Source: UBA4416 sp040386075
GTDB taxonomy: Bacteria; Bacteroidota; Bacteroidia; B-17B0; Aurantibacillaceae
DNA length: 55,611 nucleotides
Assembly (NCBI GenBank): GCA_040386075.1
Contig: JAZKGE010000029.1
Location: forward strand, 1-55,611
Reading direction: 5' to 3'
Under the pieces are notes generated by a model. It was not told the DNA's origin, ran no database searches, and saw only the letters and a list, made by a program, of their open reading frames with translations. Position numbers and translations under genes: made by a program. Positions within the stretch are counted from its first letter, which is position 1. Each line of letters begins with the position of its first letter. Shown one piece after another: positions 7,705 to 16,340 of the stretch.

Positions 7705-10700
7705 ATGAGGTACACGGAATTACAGGTCACTACCAATTTTACATTTTTGCGCGGGGGCTCACATCCTGAAGAGATGGTTGAGCAGGCTTTGGCTTTAGGC
7801 TATACAGAAATTGCGATTACCGATTACAATACACTGGCCGGCATTGTGCGTGCATATACGGCAACCAAAGGAAAGAATATTCGTATCATCCCGGCATGCA
7901 GACTAGATTTGTTGGATGGTTACAGCTTACTGGCTTATCCAACCAATAAAGAAGCGTATGCAAATCTTTCCGGGTTATTATCCGAAGGGAATTTGCGGGC
8001 AGAGAAAGGTGAATGCCATTTATATAAAGCGGATGTTTATCGTTACTCAAAAGGCATTCAGTTTATTTTAATTCCTCCGACTTCTTTAAATCCTGCTTTT
8101 GAATTTGACCCGGATTTTGTTTTGGCCTTACAGGAATACAAAAAAGAATTAGGTGATGCTTTATACCTGGGAACTATCCGTTCTTACCAGGCAAGTGATG
8201 GTAAAAAATTATTTCGGTTGGATCAGATCTCCAAACAGTATGGCGTTCCCTTAGTAGCGATGAATGATGTTCACTACCATGCACCTGTTCGTAGAGAGCT
8301 TCAGGATGTGTTAACCTGTATCCGTGAAAAATGTACTATTTACAATGCAGGTTATAAATTATATCAAAATGCAGAACGTTATTTAAAACCGGAAGAAGAA
8401 ATGTTACGTTTGTTTGCACAATATCCGGAAGCTATAGAGAACAGCAAGAAGATAGCGGATACTTGCCAATTTTGTTTAAGTGAATTAAAATACATTTATC
8501 CCGACGAGATCACTACTGAAGGCAGAACTCCGCAACAAGAATTAACTTATCACACATGGAAAGGTGCCAATGAAAAATTCAATAACACCATTCCTGAAAA
8601 AGTAACCAAACAAATAAATTATGAATTGGAGTTTATAGGACGTAAAGAATATGCTGCTTATTTTTTAACGGTTTATGATTTTGTAAGATTTGCACGAAGT
8701 CAGGATATTTTATGTCAGGGTCGTGGCTCAGCTGCCAACTCTACCGTGTGTTTTTGTTTGGGTATTACTTCTGTGGATCCTTCCAAATTCAATTTGTTAT
8801 TCAGTCGTTTTATGAGTGATGCAAGGGATGAGCCGCCGGATATTGATGTGGATTTTGAGCATGAGCGCAGAGAAGAAGTGATGCAATACATTTATGAAAA
8901 ATACGGAAGGCATCGCGCAGCTATTGTTGCTACAGTAACGCAACAACATTACAAAGGTGCAGTTCGGGATGTTGCAAAAGCAATGGGCTTATCGATGGAT
9001 GCTGTCAACAGTTTATCCGGTTCCGGTTGGGAATTTACCGAAGAGTGGTTGGAGGGAAAAACAGTAAGCTCTTCGGGATTCAGCGCCAAAGACAAACACT
9101 TATTGAAAGTATTGGAACTGACTGATCAGTACATAGGTTTTCCAAGACAATTAGGACAGCATACCGGTGGGTTTATTATTACACAAAATCGCTTGTCAGA
9201 TCTTTGTCCGATACTGAATGCACGAATGCAGAACCGGACAAACATAGAATGGAATAAAGATGATATTGAATCACTCGGTTTTTTAAAAGTAGATGTTTTG
9301 GCTTTAGGAATGCTGACCTGTATTCGTAAAGCATTTGATCTGTGCAAAGCGCATTATGATTTGGATCTTACACTCGCTAACATCCCTCAGGATGATCCTA
9401 AGGTATATGACATGATCTGTCGTGCCGATACGATTGGAGTATTTCAAATAGAAAGTCGCGCACAAATGAGCATGCTACCCCGCCTGAAGCCCAGAGAATT
9501 TTATGATCTGGTCATTGAAGTTGCTATTGTAAGACCCGGCCCTATACAGGGCGATATGGTGCATCCTTATTTACGGAGGCGCGACGGACTTGAAAAAGTA
9601 GAGTTTCCAAAACCAGAGTTGGAAAAAATCTTGGGAAGAACATTAGGCGTACCCTTATTCCAGGAACAGGCTATGGAAATTGCGATTGTTGCGGCAGGTT
9701 TTACACCCGCAGAAGCAGATGGTTTACGCCGAAGCATGGCAACCTTTAAAGCGAAAGGGATGGTAAGTGATTTTAAGAAAAAATTAGTAAGTGGCATGAT
9801 GGCTAAAGGTTATACTGAGGAATTTGCCGGACGTGTATTTAAACAACTGGAAGGTTTTGGAAGTTATGGCTTTCCCGAAAGCCATGCGGTGAGCTTTGCT
9901 TTATTGGTTTACGTATCCTCCTGGTTAAAATATTATTATCCTGATGTGTTTGCGACAGCCATACTCAATAGTATGCCCATGGGTTTTTATCAGCCGGCAC
10001 AATTGATCTCGGATGCACGTAAGCATGATGTTATTGTAAAACCGGTTGACATTAACTATTCTAATTGGGATAATACGCTCGAAGAAAAGGAAGGAAAATA
10101 TTGTGTATTGCGTTTAGGTTTTCGGCAAGTGCAGGGTGTAAAGGAAACAGATATGCAGATATTAATGGCCGCACGGCATACAACTGCTTGTTTCAGCGCC
10201 GGAAAGTTTAAACGTATTCCTCAATTAGTAGACGCTGGCGTGCCTTTATCGGCTTTAGAAAAACTGGCAGATGCGGATTGCTTTCGTTCTATTGGTCTCG
10301 ACAGGCGAAAAGCATTGTGGGAGATCTCTGCATTAACTGATCATGCGATAGGTTTATTTGCCGGGCAGTTACCGGATAATTCAACCGAACAAAACATACA
10401 ACTTCCCGAAATGAGTTTATCAGAACATGTACTTGAAGATTACAGATCGACAACACTTTCTTTAAAAGCACATCCGGTAAGCTTTGCACGCGATAAACTA
10501 ACAACCTTAAAGGTGGTCTCATCCAATGAACTTGGTAATTGTCAGAATGATCAGGTTGTTCGAATAGCCGGATTGGTCTTGGTTCGTCAACGTCCCGGAA
10601 CAGCCAGCGGTATTTGTTTTATTACTATTGAAGATGAAACCGGCACTTCCAATTTGGTGGTGTTTCAAAAACTATTTCATCAATTCCGAAAGGAGATCGT

Positions 10701-10959
10701 ACATAGTCGTTTATTAATGGTGGAAGGTAAAGTACAAAAAGAAGGAGAAGTAATACATGTTATTGTGAAACGGTGTTATGATCTGTCAGGTTTTTTAATT
10801 CCAATTGATAATTTGCAGGCAAATGGCTCAGAGGATCAGAGTGTAGATCACATGAGCAGTGCGCCCGGCGTTAAAAAAGCGAGCAAAGAAATGGTTAAAT
10901 CAAACAATGGACCGTCGTTTCAGTATGATGTATTTCATGGTGGACGGAATTTTCACTAG
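7705..10959 (+). CDS. dnaE2: Error-prone DNA polymerase III alpha subunit DnaE2
   Basis: A 1084-residue C-family DNA polymerase of the DnaE2 (ImuC) type, the catalytic partner in the ImuA-ImuB-DnaE2 translesion complex. It opens with a PHP domain (FTFLRGGSHPEEMVEQALALGYTE) through about residue 205. The polymerase palm carries the acidic motif PDIDVDFEHERREEV near residue 375-390, and RPGPIQGDMVHPYLRRRDG follows near 610. Tandem helix-hairpin-helix and an OB-fold (VVRIAGLVLVRQRPGT, FITIEDETGTSNLVVF, about 950-1010) close the protein. The length fits DnaE2 (about 1040-1100) rather than the replicative DnaE. It ends 28 bases before the convergent acyltransferase gene. Confidence 0.95.
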   Translation: MRYTELQVTTNFTFLRGGSHPEEMVEQALALGYTEIAITDYNTLAGIVRAYTATKGKNIRIIPACRLDLLDGYSLLAYPTNKEAYANLSGLLSEGNLRAEKGECHLYKADVYRYSKGIQFILIPPTSLNPAFEFDPDFVLALQEYKKELGDALYLGTIRSYQASDGKKLFRLDQISKQYGVPLVAMNDVHYHAPVRRELQDVLTCIREKCTIYNAGYKLYQNAERYLKPEEEMLRLFAQYPEAIENSKKIADTCQFCLSELKYIYPDEITTEGRTPQQELTYHTWKGANEKFNNTIPEKVTKQINYELEFIGRKEYAAYFLTVYDFVRFARSQDILCQGRGSAANSTVCFCLGITSVDPSKFNLLFSRFMSDARDEPPDIDVDFEHERREEVMQYIYEKYGRHRAAIVATVTQQHYKGAVRDVAKAMGLSMDAVNSLSGSGWEFTEEWLEGKTVSSSGFSAKDKHLLKVLELTDQYIGFPRQLGQHTGGFIITQNRLSDLCPILNARMQNRTNIEWNKDDIESLGFLKVDVLALGMLTCIRKAFDLCKAHYDLDLTLANIPQDDPKVYDMICRADTIGVFQIESRAQMSMLPRLKPREFYDLVIEVAIVRPGPIQGDMVHPYLRRRDGLEKVEFPKPELEKILGRTLGVPLFQEQAMEIAIVAAGFTPAEADGLRRSMATFKAKGMVSDFKKKLVSGMMAKGYTEEFAGRVFKQLEGFGSYGFPESHAVSFALLVYVSSWLKYYYPDVFATAILNSMPMGFYQPAQLISDARKHDVIVKPVDINYSNWDNTLEEKEGKYCVLRLGFRQVQGVKETDMQILMAARHTTACFSAGKFKRIPQLVDAGVPLSALEKLADADCFRSIGLDRRKALWEISALTDHAIGLFAGQLPDNSTEQNIQLPEMSLSEHVLEDYRSTTLSLKAHPVSFARDKLTTLKVVSSNELGNCQNDQVVRIAGLVLVRQRPGTASGICFITIEDETGTSNLVVFQKLFHQFRKEIVHSRLLMVEGKVQKEGEVIHVIVKRCYDLSGFLIPIDNLQANGSEDQSVDHMSSAPGVKKASKEMVKSNNGPSFQYDVFHGGRNFH

Positions 10960-10987
10960 AAAAAATCACTAATTGCAATATGCAAAT

Positions 10988-12319
10988 CTATCTCAACTCT
11001 TCAAAAGAGCGAATGATCTCCGTTCGTTTTTCAGATAAGTTTTTATATAACTCTGGTTGCGCAGATCTTAATTTTATAGCTCTTAAAATACCCCACGTTT
11101 TTTTACGAAAAGGAGAAAGCCATAAACAAACCATACTTGTTAAAACAGAAATAACCAAAAATAACAACGCGATCCAACCACTGTGCGTAAGTGCTTTTAC
11201 AACAAAAAACTGCATATTGTAATAGGCTAAAAATAATACGGCACCAATTCCCATATTAAAGGACGCTTTAAACTCAATGACCCTTACTTTCTTTTTGGTG
11301 ATCATATGTGTGAGTTTATACGGCAGGTAACTGGCAATTAATCCTCTTACATAAATAGGAAGAGTTAAAACAATAAGTAATGTTCTTAAAGCAAAAATGC
11401 TATAGTTAAGCATGTATTGCTTTTGAGGACTGATCAGCCAATCTTTAATAGCGTATTGTTTTAATTCAGAAAGATAATTTTGTGTTTTTTCATTCAGGGC
11501 TCTTACTTTTTCTTCCTGGGTTTCTTCGGCCTTATTAATGATGTTAACGATGTAATTAGAGAATTTAAAATCATGTTCTAAATTCGCAAGATCCAGTTTT
11601 TCTTTCTCGAAATACTCAAAGCGATATATTTCTTCCAAATGTTTAATAACCTCTTCGCTTTTAATATGATCAATATGTACGATCAACTCTTTCATCCGTG
11701 GGGTTAGGTCCCCCAAAAATTTGTTCATGGCTTTTGCAGGTGATTCTTCATAGGCCGGCATATAATCCATTAATTTGATGGGCTCACCAACATTGCAAAA
11801 AACAGTACTTTGAAATTGAGACGGCTCTGTATAATTAATACCAATGGGCACAACAATAAGATCGTTCAGCTCCCCGGTTTCCATAGAGCCAAACAACATT
11901 CTTGGAACACCTTTTTTTAGAGGACGCAACCGACGTTCCTGTATGCACAAGCCTTCGGCGAATATGGTGATCTTTTTATTTTTTTTCAAAAGCGTATTAA
12001 CTCTTTCGTAAGTGGCATCGTTTTTTTTCAGACCTTCTTTTCCGCCATCCTGTATTCTATAAATTGGTATAATACCAAGACTTTCCAGTAGAGCCGTTAC
12101 AACTCCTTTTTTAAAAGCATCACCCCTGGCTAAGTAACGAATACGTGGGGGATAAGCCAATGTAGCCAGAACTATTGGATCCATAAAGCCGTTAGGATGA
12201 TTAACCGCTAAAATAACAGGACCTTTTACTCGTAAATGATAGGCGTTTTTGATCTGACTGCGCTTAAAAAAAGCGGCAATCACAAAACACATATAAAATT
12301 TTAAAATATGCCAAAGCAT
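10988..12319 (-). CDS. PlsC-like phospholipid/glycerol acyltransferase
   Basis: A 443-residue membrane protein with a PlsC acyltransferase domain in its first half. The catalytic NHxxxxD motif is AVNHPNGFMD; block II is LGIIPIYR; block III is FAEGLCIQERRLRPLKKG (EGL where EGT is commonest); and block IV is VVPIGINY. It should transfer fatty acyl groups to a glycerophosphate acceptor such as lysophosphatidic acid or a related lipid. The C-terminal ~130 residues hold two or three hydrophobic segments, longer than in a minimal PlsC (~240 residues) and typical of larger Bacteroidota members. The acceptor cannot be told from the sequence. Likely an inner membrane enzyme of phospholipid or aminolipid synthesis. 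Confidence 0.88.
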   Translation of the reverse strand: MLWHILKFYMCFVIAAFFKRSQIKNAYHLRVKGPVILAVNHPNGFMDPIVLATLAYPPRIRYLARGDAFKKGVVTALLESLGIIPIYRIQDGGKEGLKKNDATYERVNTLLKKNKKITIFAEGLCIQERRLRPLKKGVPRMLFGSMETGELNDLIVVPIGINYTEPSQFQSTVFCNVGEPIKLMDYMPAYEESPAKAMNKFLGDLTPRMKELIVHIDHIKSEEVIKHLEEIYRFEYFEKEKLDLANLEHDFKFSNYIVNIINKAEETQEEKVRALNEKTQNYLSELKQYAIKDWLISPQKQYMLNYSIFALRTLLIVLTLPIYVRGLIASYLPYKLTHMITKKKVRVIEFKASFNMGIGAVLFLAYYNMQFFVVKALTHSGWIALLFLVISVLTSMVCLWLSPFRKKTWGILRAIKLRSAQPELYKNLSEKRTEIIRSFEELR

Positions 12320-12365
12320 AGGCTTGTTAATTTAGGAACCCAAAATACTAAAAAGAAACCATAAA

Positions 12366-12398
12366 AAAATCCCCTAATGCATTGCAAAAGGGGATTTT
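12366..12398 (-). terminator. Intrinsic terminator after the SPFH gene
   Basis: A 9-bp stem (AAAATCCCC at 12366-12374 with GGGGATTTT at 12390-12398) around a 15-base loop. On the minus strand it is followed by a run of T, placing it directly after the SPFH-GYF gene stop at 12412 and before the acyltransferase start at 12319. Confidence 0.85.
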
Positions 12399-12411
12399 AT
12401 ATTTTTAGATA

Positions 12412-13521
12412 TTATCCGATCGGAGGTGGTGGAGGCATTGCACTGAATACAGCTGATAATTCAGGTTGTGTTTCAGCAGCTAACCAGCCAGCCATACCTT
12501 GTTTCCATACCAGACTTTGGCGGTTAAACTGGCCCGATGCAACCATTGCCTGTAATTGAGGAATACCAAAAGGACCTGTTTGAGCGCCATTTACAGCTAC
12601 AAAAAACTGCACTAATGGAGGTGGAGGAGGCATGTTAGTTCCGGTACCACCATTAAATTGCTGGTTTTGGAATGCATTTCCCATTTGGTTCATCATTCCA
12701 AAGCCCATTCCTGCGCCCATTCCTGCACCCATCATACCGCCGTTTGGATTTTTAGCGGCATCTTCCATCGCATTGGCTGCCTGAAACTGAGTATATGCAC
12801 TTAAATTTCCAATGATACCCATGCTGCTGCGTTTATCTAAAGCAGCTTCCACTTCTGGTGGTAACGAAACGTTCTCAATTAAGAACTTGGTTAAATTCAA
12901 ACCTATCTCGGCAAACTCCGGTTTAATTTTATCTGTTATTATTTTTGAAACTTCATCGGTATTGGATGAAAGGTCTAAAACTAAAATTTTACTTTCAGCC
13001 ATCGCATCCATTCCGCGTGATACGGCAATGTTGCGTAACTGCTCATTTACTTCATCTACTGTAAACTCAGAATCGGTTCCTGCAATTTCTTTTAAAAATA
13101 AAGCAGCATCAGATACTTTAAATGCATAAGAACCAAAAGCACGTAAACGTACAGGCCCAAACTCTGCATCACGCAACATGATAGGGTTTTTAGTACCCCA
13201 TTTTTGATTAATGAATTGCTTGGTACTCACAAAAAACACATCTGCTTTAAACGGACTGTTAAATCCATATTTCCATCCTTTAAGTGTGGAAAGGATAGGC
13301 ATATTTTGAGTTTGTAGTTCATACATACCGGGCTGAAAGACATCGGCAATTTTGCCTTCATTCATAAACACCGCAACCTGGCTCTCACGCACGGTTAGCT
13401 TTGCACCCATTTTAATCTCGTTTTGCATACGAGGGAATTTATAAATGATAGTATCGTTGGTACTGTCTGTCCAATCAATAATATCAATAAATTCGCCTTT
13501 TATTTTATCCCATAATCCCAT
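12412..13521 (-). CDS. SPFH-domain protein with C-terminal GYF_2 domain
   Basis: A 369-residue protein of the SPFH (YdjI/virion-core-like) family. The N-terminal two thirds show the family layout: IIYKFPRMQNEIKMGAKLTV, the ESQVAVFMNEGK strand, TQNMPILSTLKGW and VRLRAFGSYAFKV, then a helical part ending in DKRSSMGIIGN. A Gly/Met-rich linker follows (MMGAGMGAGMGFGMMNQMG), then a GYF_2/DUF4339 domain (FFVAVNGAQTGPFGIPQL ... LVWKQGMAGWLAA). Relatives often carry a zinc ribbon instead. Two proline runs, PPPPP just before the GYF part and PPPPP near the C-terminus, flank it. No transmembrane segment or signal peptide is obvious. The role is unknown; SPFH proteins form oligomeric rings, often at membranes. 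Confidence 0.88.
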   Translation of the reverse strand: MGLWDKIKGEFIDIIDWTDSTNDTIIYKFPRMQNEIKMGAKLTVRESQVAVFMNEGKIADVFQPGMYELQTQNMPILSTLKGWKYGFNSPFKADVFFVSTKQFINQKWGTKNPIMLRDAEFGPVRLRAFGSYAFKVSDAALFLKEIAGTDSEFTVDEVNEQLRNIAVSRGMDAMAESKILVLDLSSNTDEVSKIITDKIKPEFAEIGLNLTKFLIENVSLPPEVEAALDKRSSMGIIGNLSAYTQFQAANAMEDAAKNPNGGMMGAGMGAGMGFGMMNQMGNAFQNQQFNGGTGTNMPPPPPLVQFFVAVNGAQTGPFGIPQLQAMVASGQFNRQSLVWKQGMAGWLAAETQPELSAVFSAMPPPPPIG

Positions 13522-13602
13522 GATCTGTGTTTTTTAATGTTTATACTAAAGTAATGATTTTCTTTAAATATGATGTTACAATTGAGATAAATAATTTGGG
13601 TG

Positions 13603-13644
13603 ACTTCGAGAGCCTCAGTCACCGGACACTGAGGTTCTCGAAGT
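13603..13644. repeat. Palindromic intergenic repeat (CTTCGAGA type)
   Basis: A hairpin with arms 13603-13619 and 13628-13644 that pair over 17 positions (ACTTCGAGA-G-CCTCAGT with ACTGAGG-T-TCTCGAAGT; the single inner G/T is a wobble) around an 8-base loop. It is followed by an uneven GC-rich tail (GTGTCGGCTTGCATCCTCACGC). The CTTCGAG/CTCGAAG core is shared with the hairpin at 32778-32846, so the two probably belong to one repetitive palindromic family. It lies in the 194-bp divergent gap between the SPFH gene and the flavoprotein gene. Confidence 0.75.
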
Positions 13645-13715
13645 GTCGGCTTGCATCCTCACGCAAAATAACTATGTTCTATGAAATCCACCAAAAACTT
13701 TAGTAAGTTTACGCA

Positions 13716-14981
13716 GTGGCAACAAAAAAACTCATACTAATTATAGGTGGTGGTGCATCAGGCTTTTTTGCTGCTATTAATGCTGCAGTAAATTTTCCGG
13801 AAGCCAGGATCATTATTTTAGAAAAGACCAATAAAATCCTGTCTAAAGTAAGAGTGTCGGGTGGCGGCCGTTGCAATGTAACTCATCATTGTTTTGAGAA
13901 CGGCGAACTCATCAAAAACTATCCGCGTGGCGAAAAAGAATTGCGCCAGGTATTTTCTCAGTTCTCTGTTCAGGATACCATCGATTGGTTCTTAAAAAGA
14001 GGAGTGAAGCTAAAAACAGAGCCTGATGGAAGAATGTTCCCGGAAAGTAATTCCAGTGAAACCATTATTAATTGTTTTTTTAACGAAGCTCAAAAATATA
14101 ATATCGATGTTAATCTGAATGAAGAAGTTTTATCCATAACTAATGGTCACCCTGAACTTGATTCAGGGTCTCATGAGATGCCGAATCACGTTGGACCTGA
14201 ACGCATAAAAGTAAAAACCTCAAAACAAACCTATATGGCCGATGCTGTTATCTGTAGTATTGGCGGCCATAACCAGGAAAAGAGCTATGCTTTCTTAAAA
14301 CAATGTGGACATACGATCGATGAATTGATTCCGAGTTTGTTTACACTTAATTTGCCACAAAGTCATATTAAAGAGTTAATGGGACTGAGTGTGAAGAATG
14401 GAACTGTGAAAGTAAATGGTACAAAACATCAATATACAGGGCCTGTTTTAATTACACATTGGGGTTTAAGTGGCCCGGCAGTTTTAAAATTATCAGCATT
14501 TGCGGCGTACGACTTTTTTAAACTGAATTATCAGGCTGGTATTTCTGTAAACTGGACAGGCACTTTAAATGAGGAAGAATTGAAAGAGGAGCTTAGCCTG
14601 CAGCTTAGCTCAAAAGCATTAATAGTAAATACACCTTTGTTTGAAATACCAAAACGCTTATGGGAATATTTAGTCTTAAGATCTGATATCAATTTGGCCA
14701 AACCATGGATCGAACTGGGTAAAAAGCAATTGAATAAATTAGCGCAGGTACTTTGTAATGATGGCTATGACATGCATGGCAAAACTACTTTTAAAGAAGA
14801 GTTTGTGACCTCAGGTGGGATCAATTTAAAAGAAGTGAATTTTAAAACCATGGAAAGTAAAAAAATACCACATTTGTTTTTTTGTGGCGAGGTTTTAAAT
14901 ATTGACGGGATCACAGGAGGCTTTAACTTTCAAAATGCCTGGAGTACAGCCTGGATAGCAGCTAAGAATGCCCTTAACTAA
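13716..14981 (+). CDS. HI0933/BaiN-family FAD-dependent oxidoreductase
   Basis: A 421-residue flavoprotein of the HI0933 (YhiN/BaiN) family, named aminoacetone oxidase family in many databases though the substrate is usually unknown. It starts at GTG 13716; the N-terminal dinucleotide-binding motif GGGASGFFAAINAA follows immediately, so nothing is missing. Other landmarks are KVRVSGGGRCNVTH near residue 45, DGRMFPESNSS near 105, the GPVLITHWGLSGPAVLKLS motif near 250, and the FAD-binding end GEVLNIDGITGGFNFQNAW. Residues about 144-161 are an unusual insertion whose DNA is a palindromic repeat (see the repeat at 14146). It overlaps the end of the convergent permease gene by 8 bases. Confidence 0.92.
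   Translation: MATKKLILIIGGGASGFFAAINAAVNFPEARIIILEKTNKILSKVRVSGGGRCNVTHHCFENGELIKNYPRGEKELRQVFSQFSVQDTIDWFLKRGVKLKTEPDGRMFPESNSSETIINCFFNEAQKYNIDVNLNEEVLSITNGHPELDSGSHEMPNHVGPERIKVKTSKQTYMADAVICSIGGHNQEKSYAFLKQCGHTIDELIPSLFTLNLPQSHIKELMGLSVKNGTVKVNGTKHQYTGPVLITHWGLSGPAVLKLSAFAAYDFFKLNYQAGISVNWTGTLNEEELKEELSLQLSSKALIVNTPLFEIPKRLWEYLVLRSDINLAKPWIELGKKQLNKLAQVLCNDGYDMHGKTTFKEEFVTSGGINLKEVNFKTMESKKIPHLFFCGEVLNIDGITGGFNFQNAWSTAWIAAKNALN
14146..14196 (+). repeat. Palindromic repeat inserted in frame in the flavoprotein gene
   Basis: An 8-bp perfect stem (ACCCTGAA 14149-14156 with TTCAGGGT 14162-14169, loop CTTGA), then a second, decayed arm pair around GCCGAATCACGTTGG. The layout matches the type of intergenic repeat that reads roughly GTCACCCTGAACTT-TTCAGGGTCTC in many bacterial genomes. 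In frame it encodes HPELDSGSHEMPNHV, which is not part of the flavoprotein family consensus. This suggests an insertion of a repetitive element that kept the reading frame, comparable to Rickettsia palindromic elements within genes. Confidence 0.6.
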
Positions 14982-16299
14982 ACCTGATAGCTTTAATAGG
15001 CGTGATCTTATTCAGGATCAGAGTAGGGAGGAACATCATTAATAAACAGGTAATGATCGTTCCCATATTAATTGCTATAATGTGAGCAACAGATATATTA
15101 ACAGGTACATATTCCAGGTAATAAGTTGCGGGATTTAAAGTTGCAAATTTAAATTGCAGTTGCAGCCAGCAAAAGCCAATGCCAATTAAGTTTCCGAAAA
15201 ATAAACCTTTGATAAGTAGTTGAACAGATACATGGAAAAATATTTTTCTAACGCTGGCATTTGTAGCTCCCAGTGCCTTTAAAATACCAACCAGGTTCGT
15301 TCGTTCCAATATTAATATCAACAAAGCCGAGATCATATTGATAGCAGCTACCAACACCATCAGTGTAATAATGATTTCCGCATTTACGTCTATCATATCC
15401 AGCCAGCTAAAAATAGAGCTTTGCAATTCTTTAACAGATGTAACCGTGTATTCATCATATCCAACCACATCATTTATTTCCATCATGGATGGTTCCAACC
15501 AGTTAAAATCATTCAGATAGACCTCGTAACCTGCCACTTCAGTATCTTTCCAGTAATTTAATTTTTGTAGTTGTTTAAGATCAACAAATACCAAATTCTT
15601 ATCAAAATCAGAAAAGCCTGTATTGAAAATGCCCTTCACATAAAAATCTTTTACGCGCGGCTCGTAATTCACATAATTTTGTCCGCTAAAGGTTGTGTCC
15701 TCCAACTTTTTTTTGGTCATAAAATAGATCAATAGTTTTTGATCTAGTTTTAAATGAAGTTTGTTAGCCAGTGTTTGCGAAATAAAAATATCCTTGCTAA
15801 CAGAAGAGTCATTAAGCGATAATACTGTTCCTTCCGAAACGAATGGTTTCAGATAATTCCAATCATAACCACCATCCACTCCTTTTAAAATAATACCTTC
15901 ATTTTCGGTCTTTGTTTTTAAGATCCCGTTTTTTGTAGCAAAAGCCTGTATGTGCTTTACATTTGAGTTTGATCGGATTTTTTGTAATGACTGTTCATTG
16001 AGTATTATAGGATTGGGCTCCAACGACTGGTTAGGGTCATAATCATTGATCTGCAGGTGAGCAGTGAAAGTTGTTATTTTATGAATGATCTGTTGCTGAA
16101 AACCTGTTACAACCGCCATTGTAATGATCATCACAGCAACGCCCAATGCAATACCTGTAATTCCTATCTTAACAATAGGACTTGAAATATTGTTTTTTTC
16201 CTGTCCTTTACGGAGGATACGCTTTGCTATGTAACGGGAAAAGTTCACCGCACTAAAGATAATGAAATTTTTATGGTTAGTGTTTTTTGTGTTTTGCAA
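14974..16299 (-). CDS. LolC/LolE-type FtsX-domain ABC permease
   Basis: A 441-residue inner membrane permease. An N-terminal transmembrane helix (VKIGITGIALGVAVMIITM, about residues 43-61) precedes a ~200-residue periplasmic MacB_PCD-like domain, and three C-terminal helices make up the FtsX domain (IIITLMVLVAAINMISALLI; VQLLIKGLFFGNLIGIGFCW; and the last near residues 405-430). The ISALLILILERTNLVGILKA segment is typical of LolC/E. Such proteins, paired with the LolD ATPase, release outer-membrane lipoproteins from the inner membrane. No LolD gene is adjacent, so the partner is encoded elsewhere, and this could be another MacB-like permease. Divergent from namZ. Confidence 0.87.
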   Translation of the reverse strand: MQNTKNTNHKNFIIFSAVNFSRYIAKRILRKGQEKNNISSPIVKIGITGIALGVAVMIITMAVVTGFQQQIIHKITTFTAHLQINDYDPNQSLEPNPIILNEQSLQKIRSNSNVKHIQAFATKNGILKTKTENEGIILKGVDGGYDWNYLKPFVSEGTVLSLNDSSVSKDIFISQTLANKLHLKLDQKLLIYFMTKKKLEDTTFSGQNYVNYEPRVKDFYVKGIFNTGFSDFDKNLVFVDLKQLQKLNYWKDTEVAGYEVYLNDFNWLEPSMMEINDVVGYDEYTVTSVKELQSSIFSWLDMIDVNAEIIITLMVLVAAINMISALLILILERTNLVGILKALGATNASVRKIFFHVSVQLLIKGLFFGNLIGIGFCWLQLQFKFATLNPATYYLEYVPVNISVAHIIAINMGTIITCLLMMFLPTLILNKITPIKAIRFS

Positions 16300-16321
16300 A
16301 AGCTTGTAATTGTTATATTTA
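16293..16321 (+). promoter_or_regulatory. Candidate promoter of namZ
   Basis: TTTG at 16293-16296, a 17-base spacer, then TATATTTA at 16314-16321, one mismatch from the Bacteroidota -7 consensus TAnnTTTG. It ends 19 bases before the chosen namZ start. Confidence 0.4.
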
Positions 16322-16340
16322 CATTGTAATTAATTACTGT

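Noticed and set aside
12377..12559. 60-codon plus-strand frame over the SPFH gene end
   Set aside because: It runs across the terminator and opposite the coding frame of the SPFH gene, with no homology.
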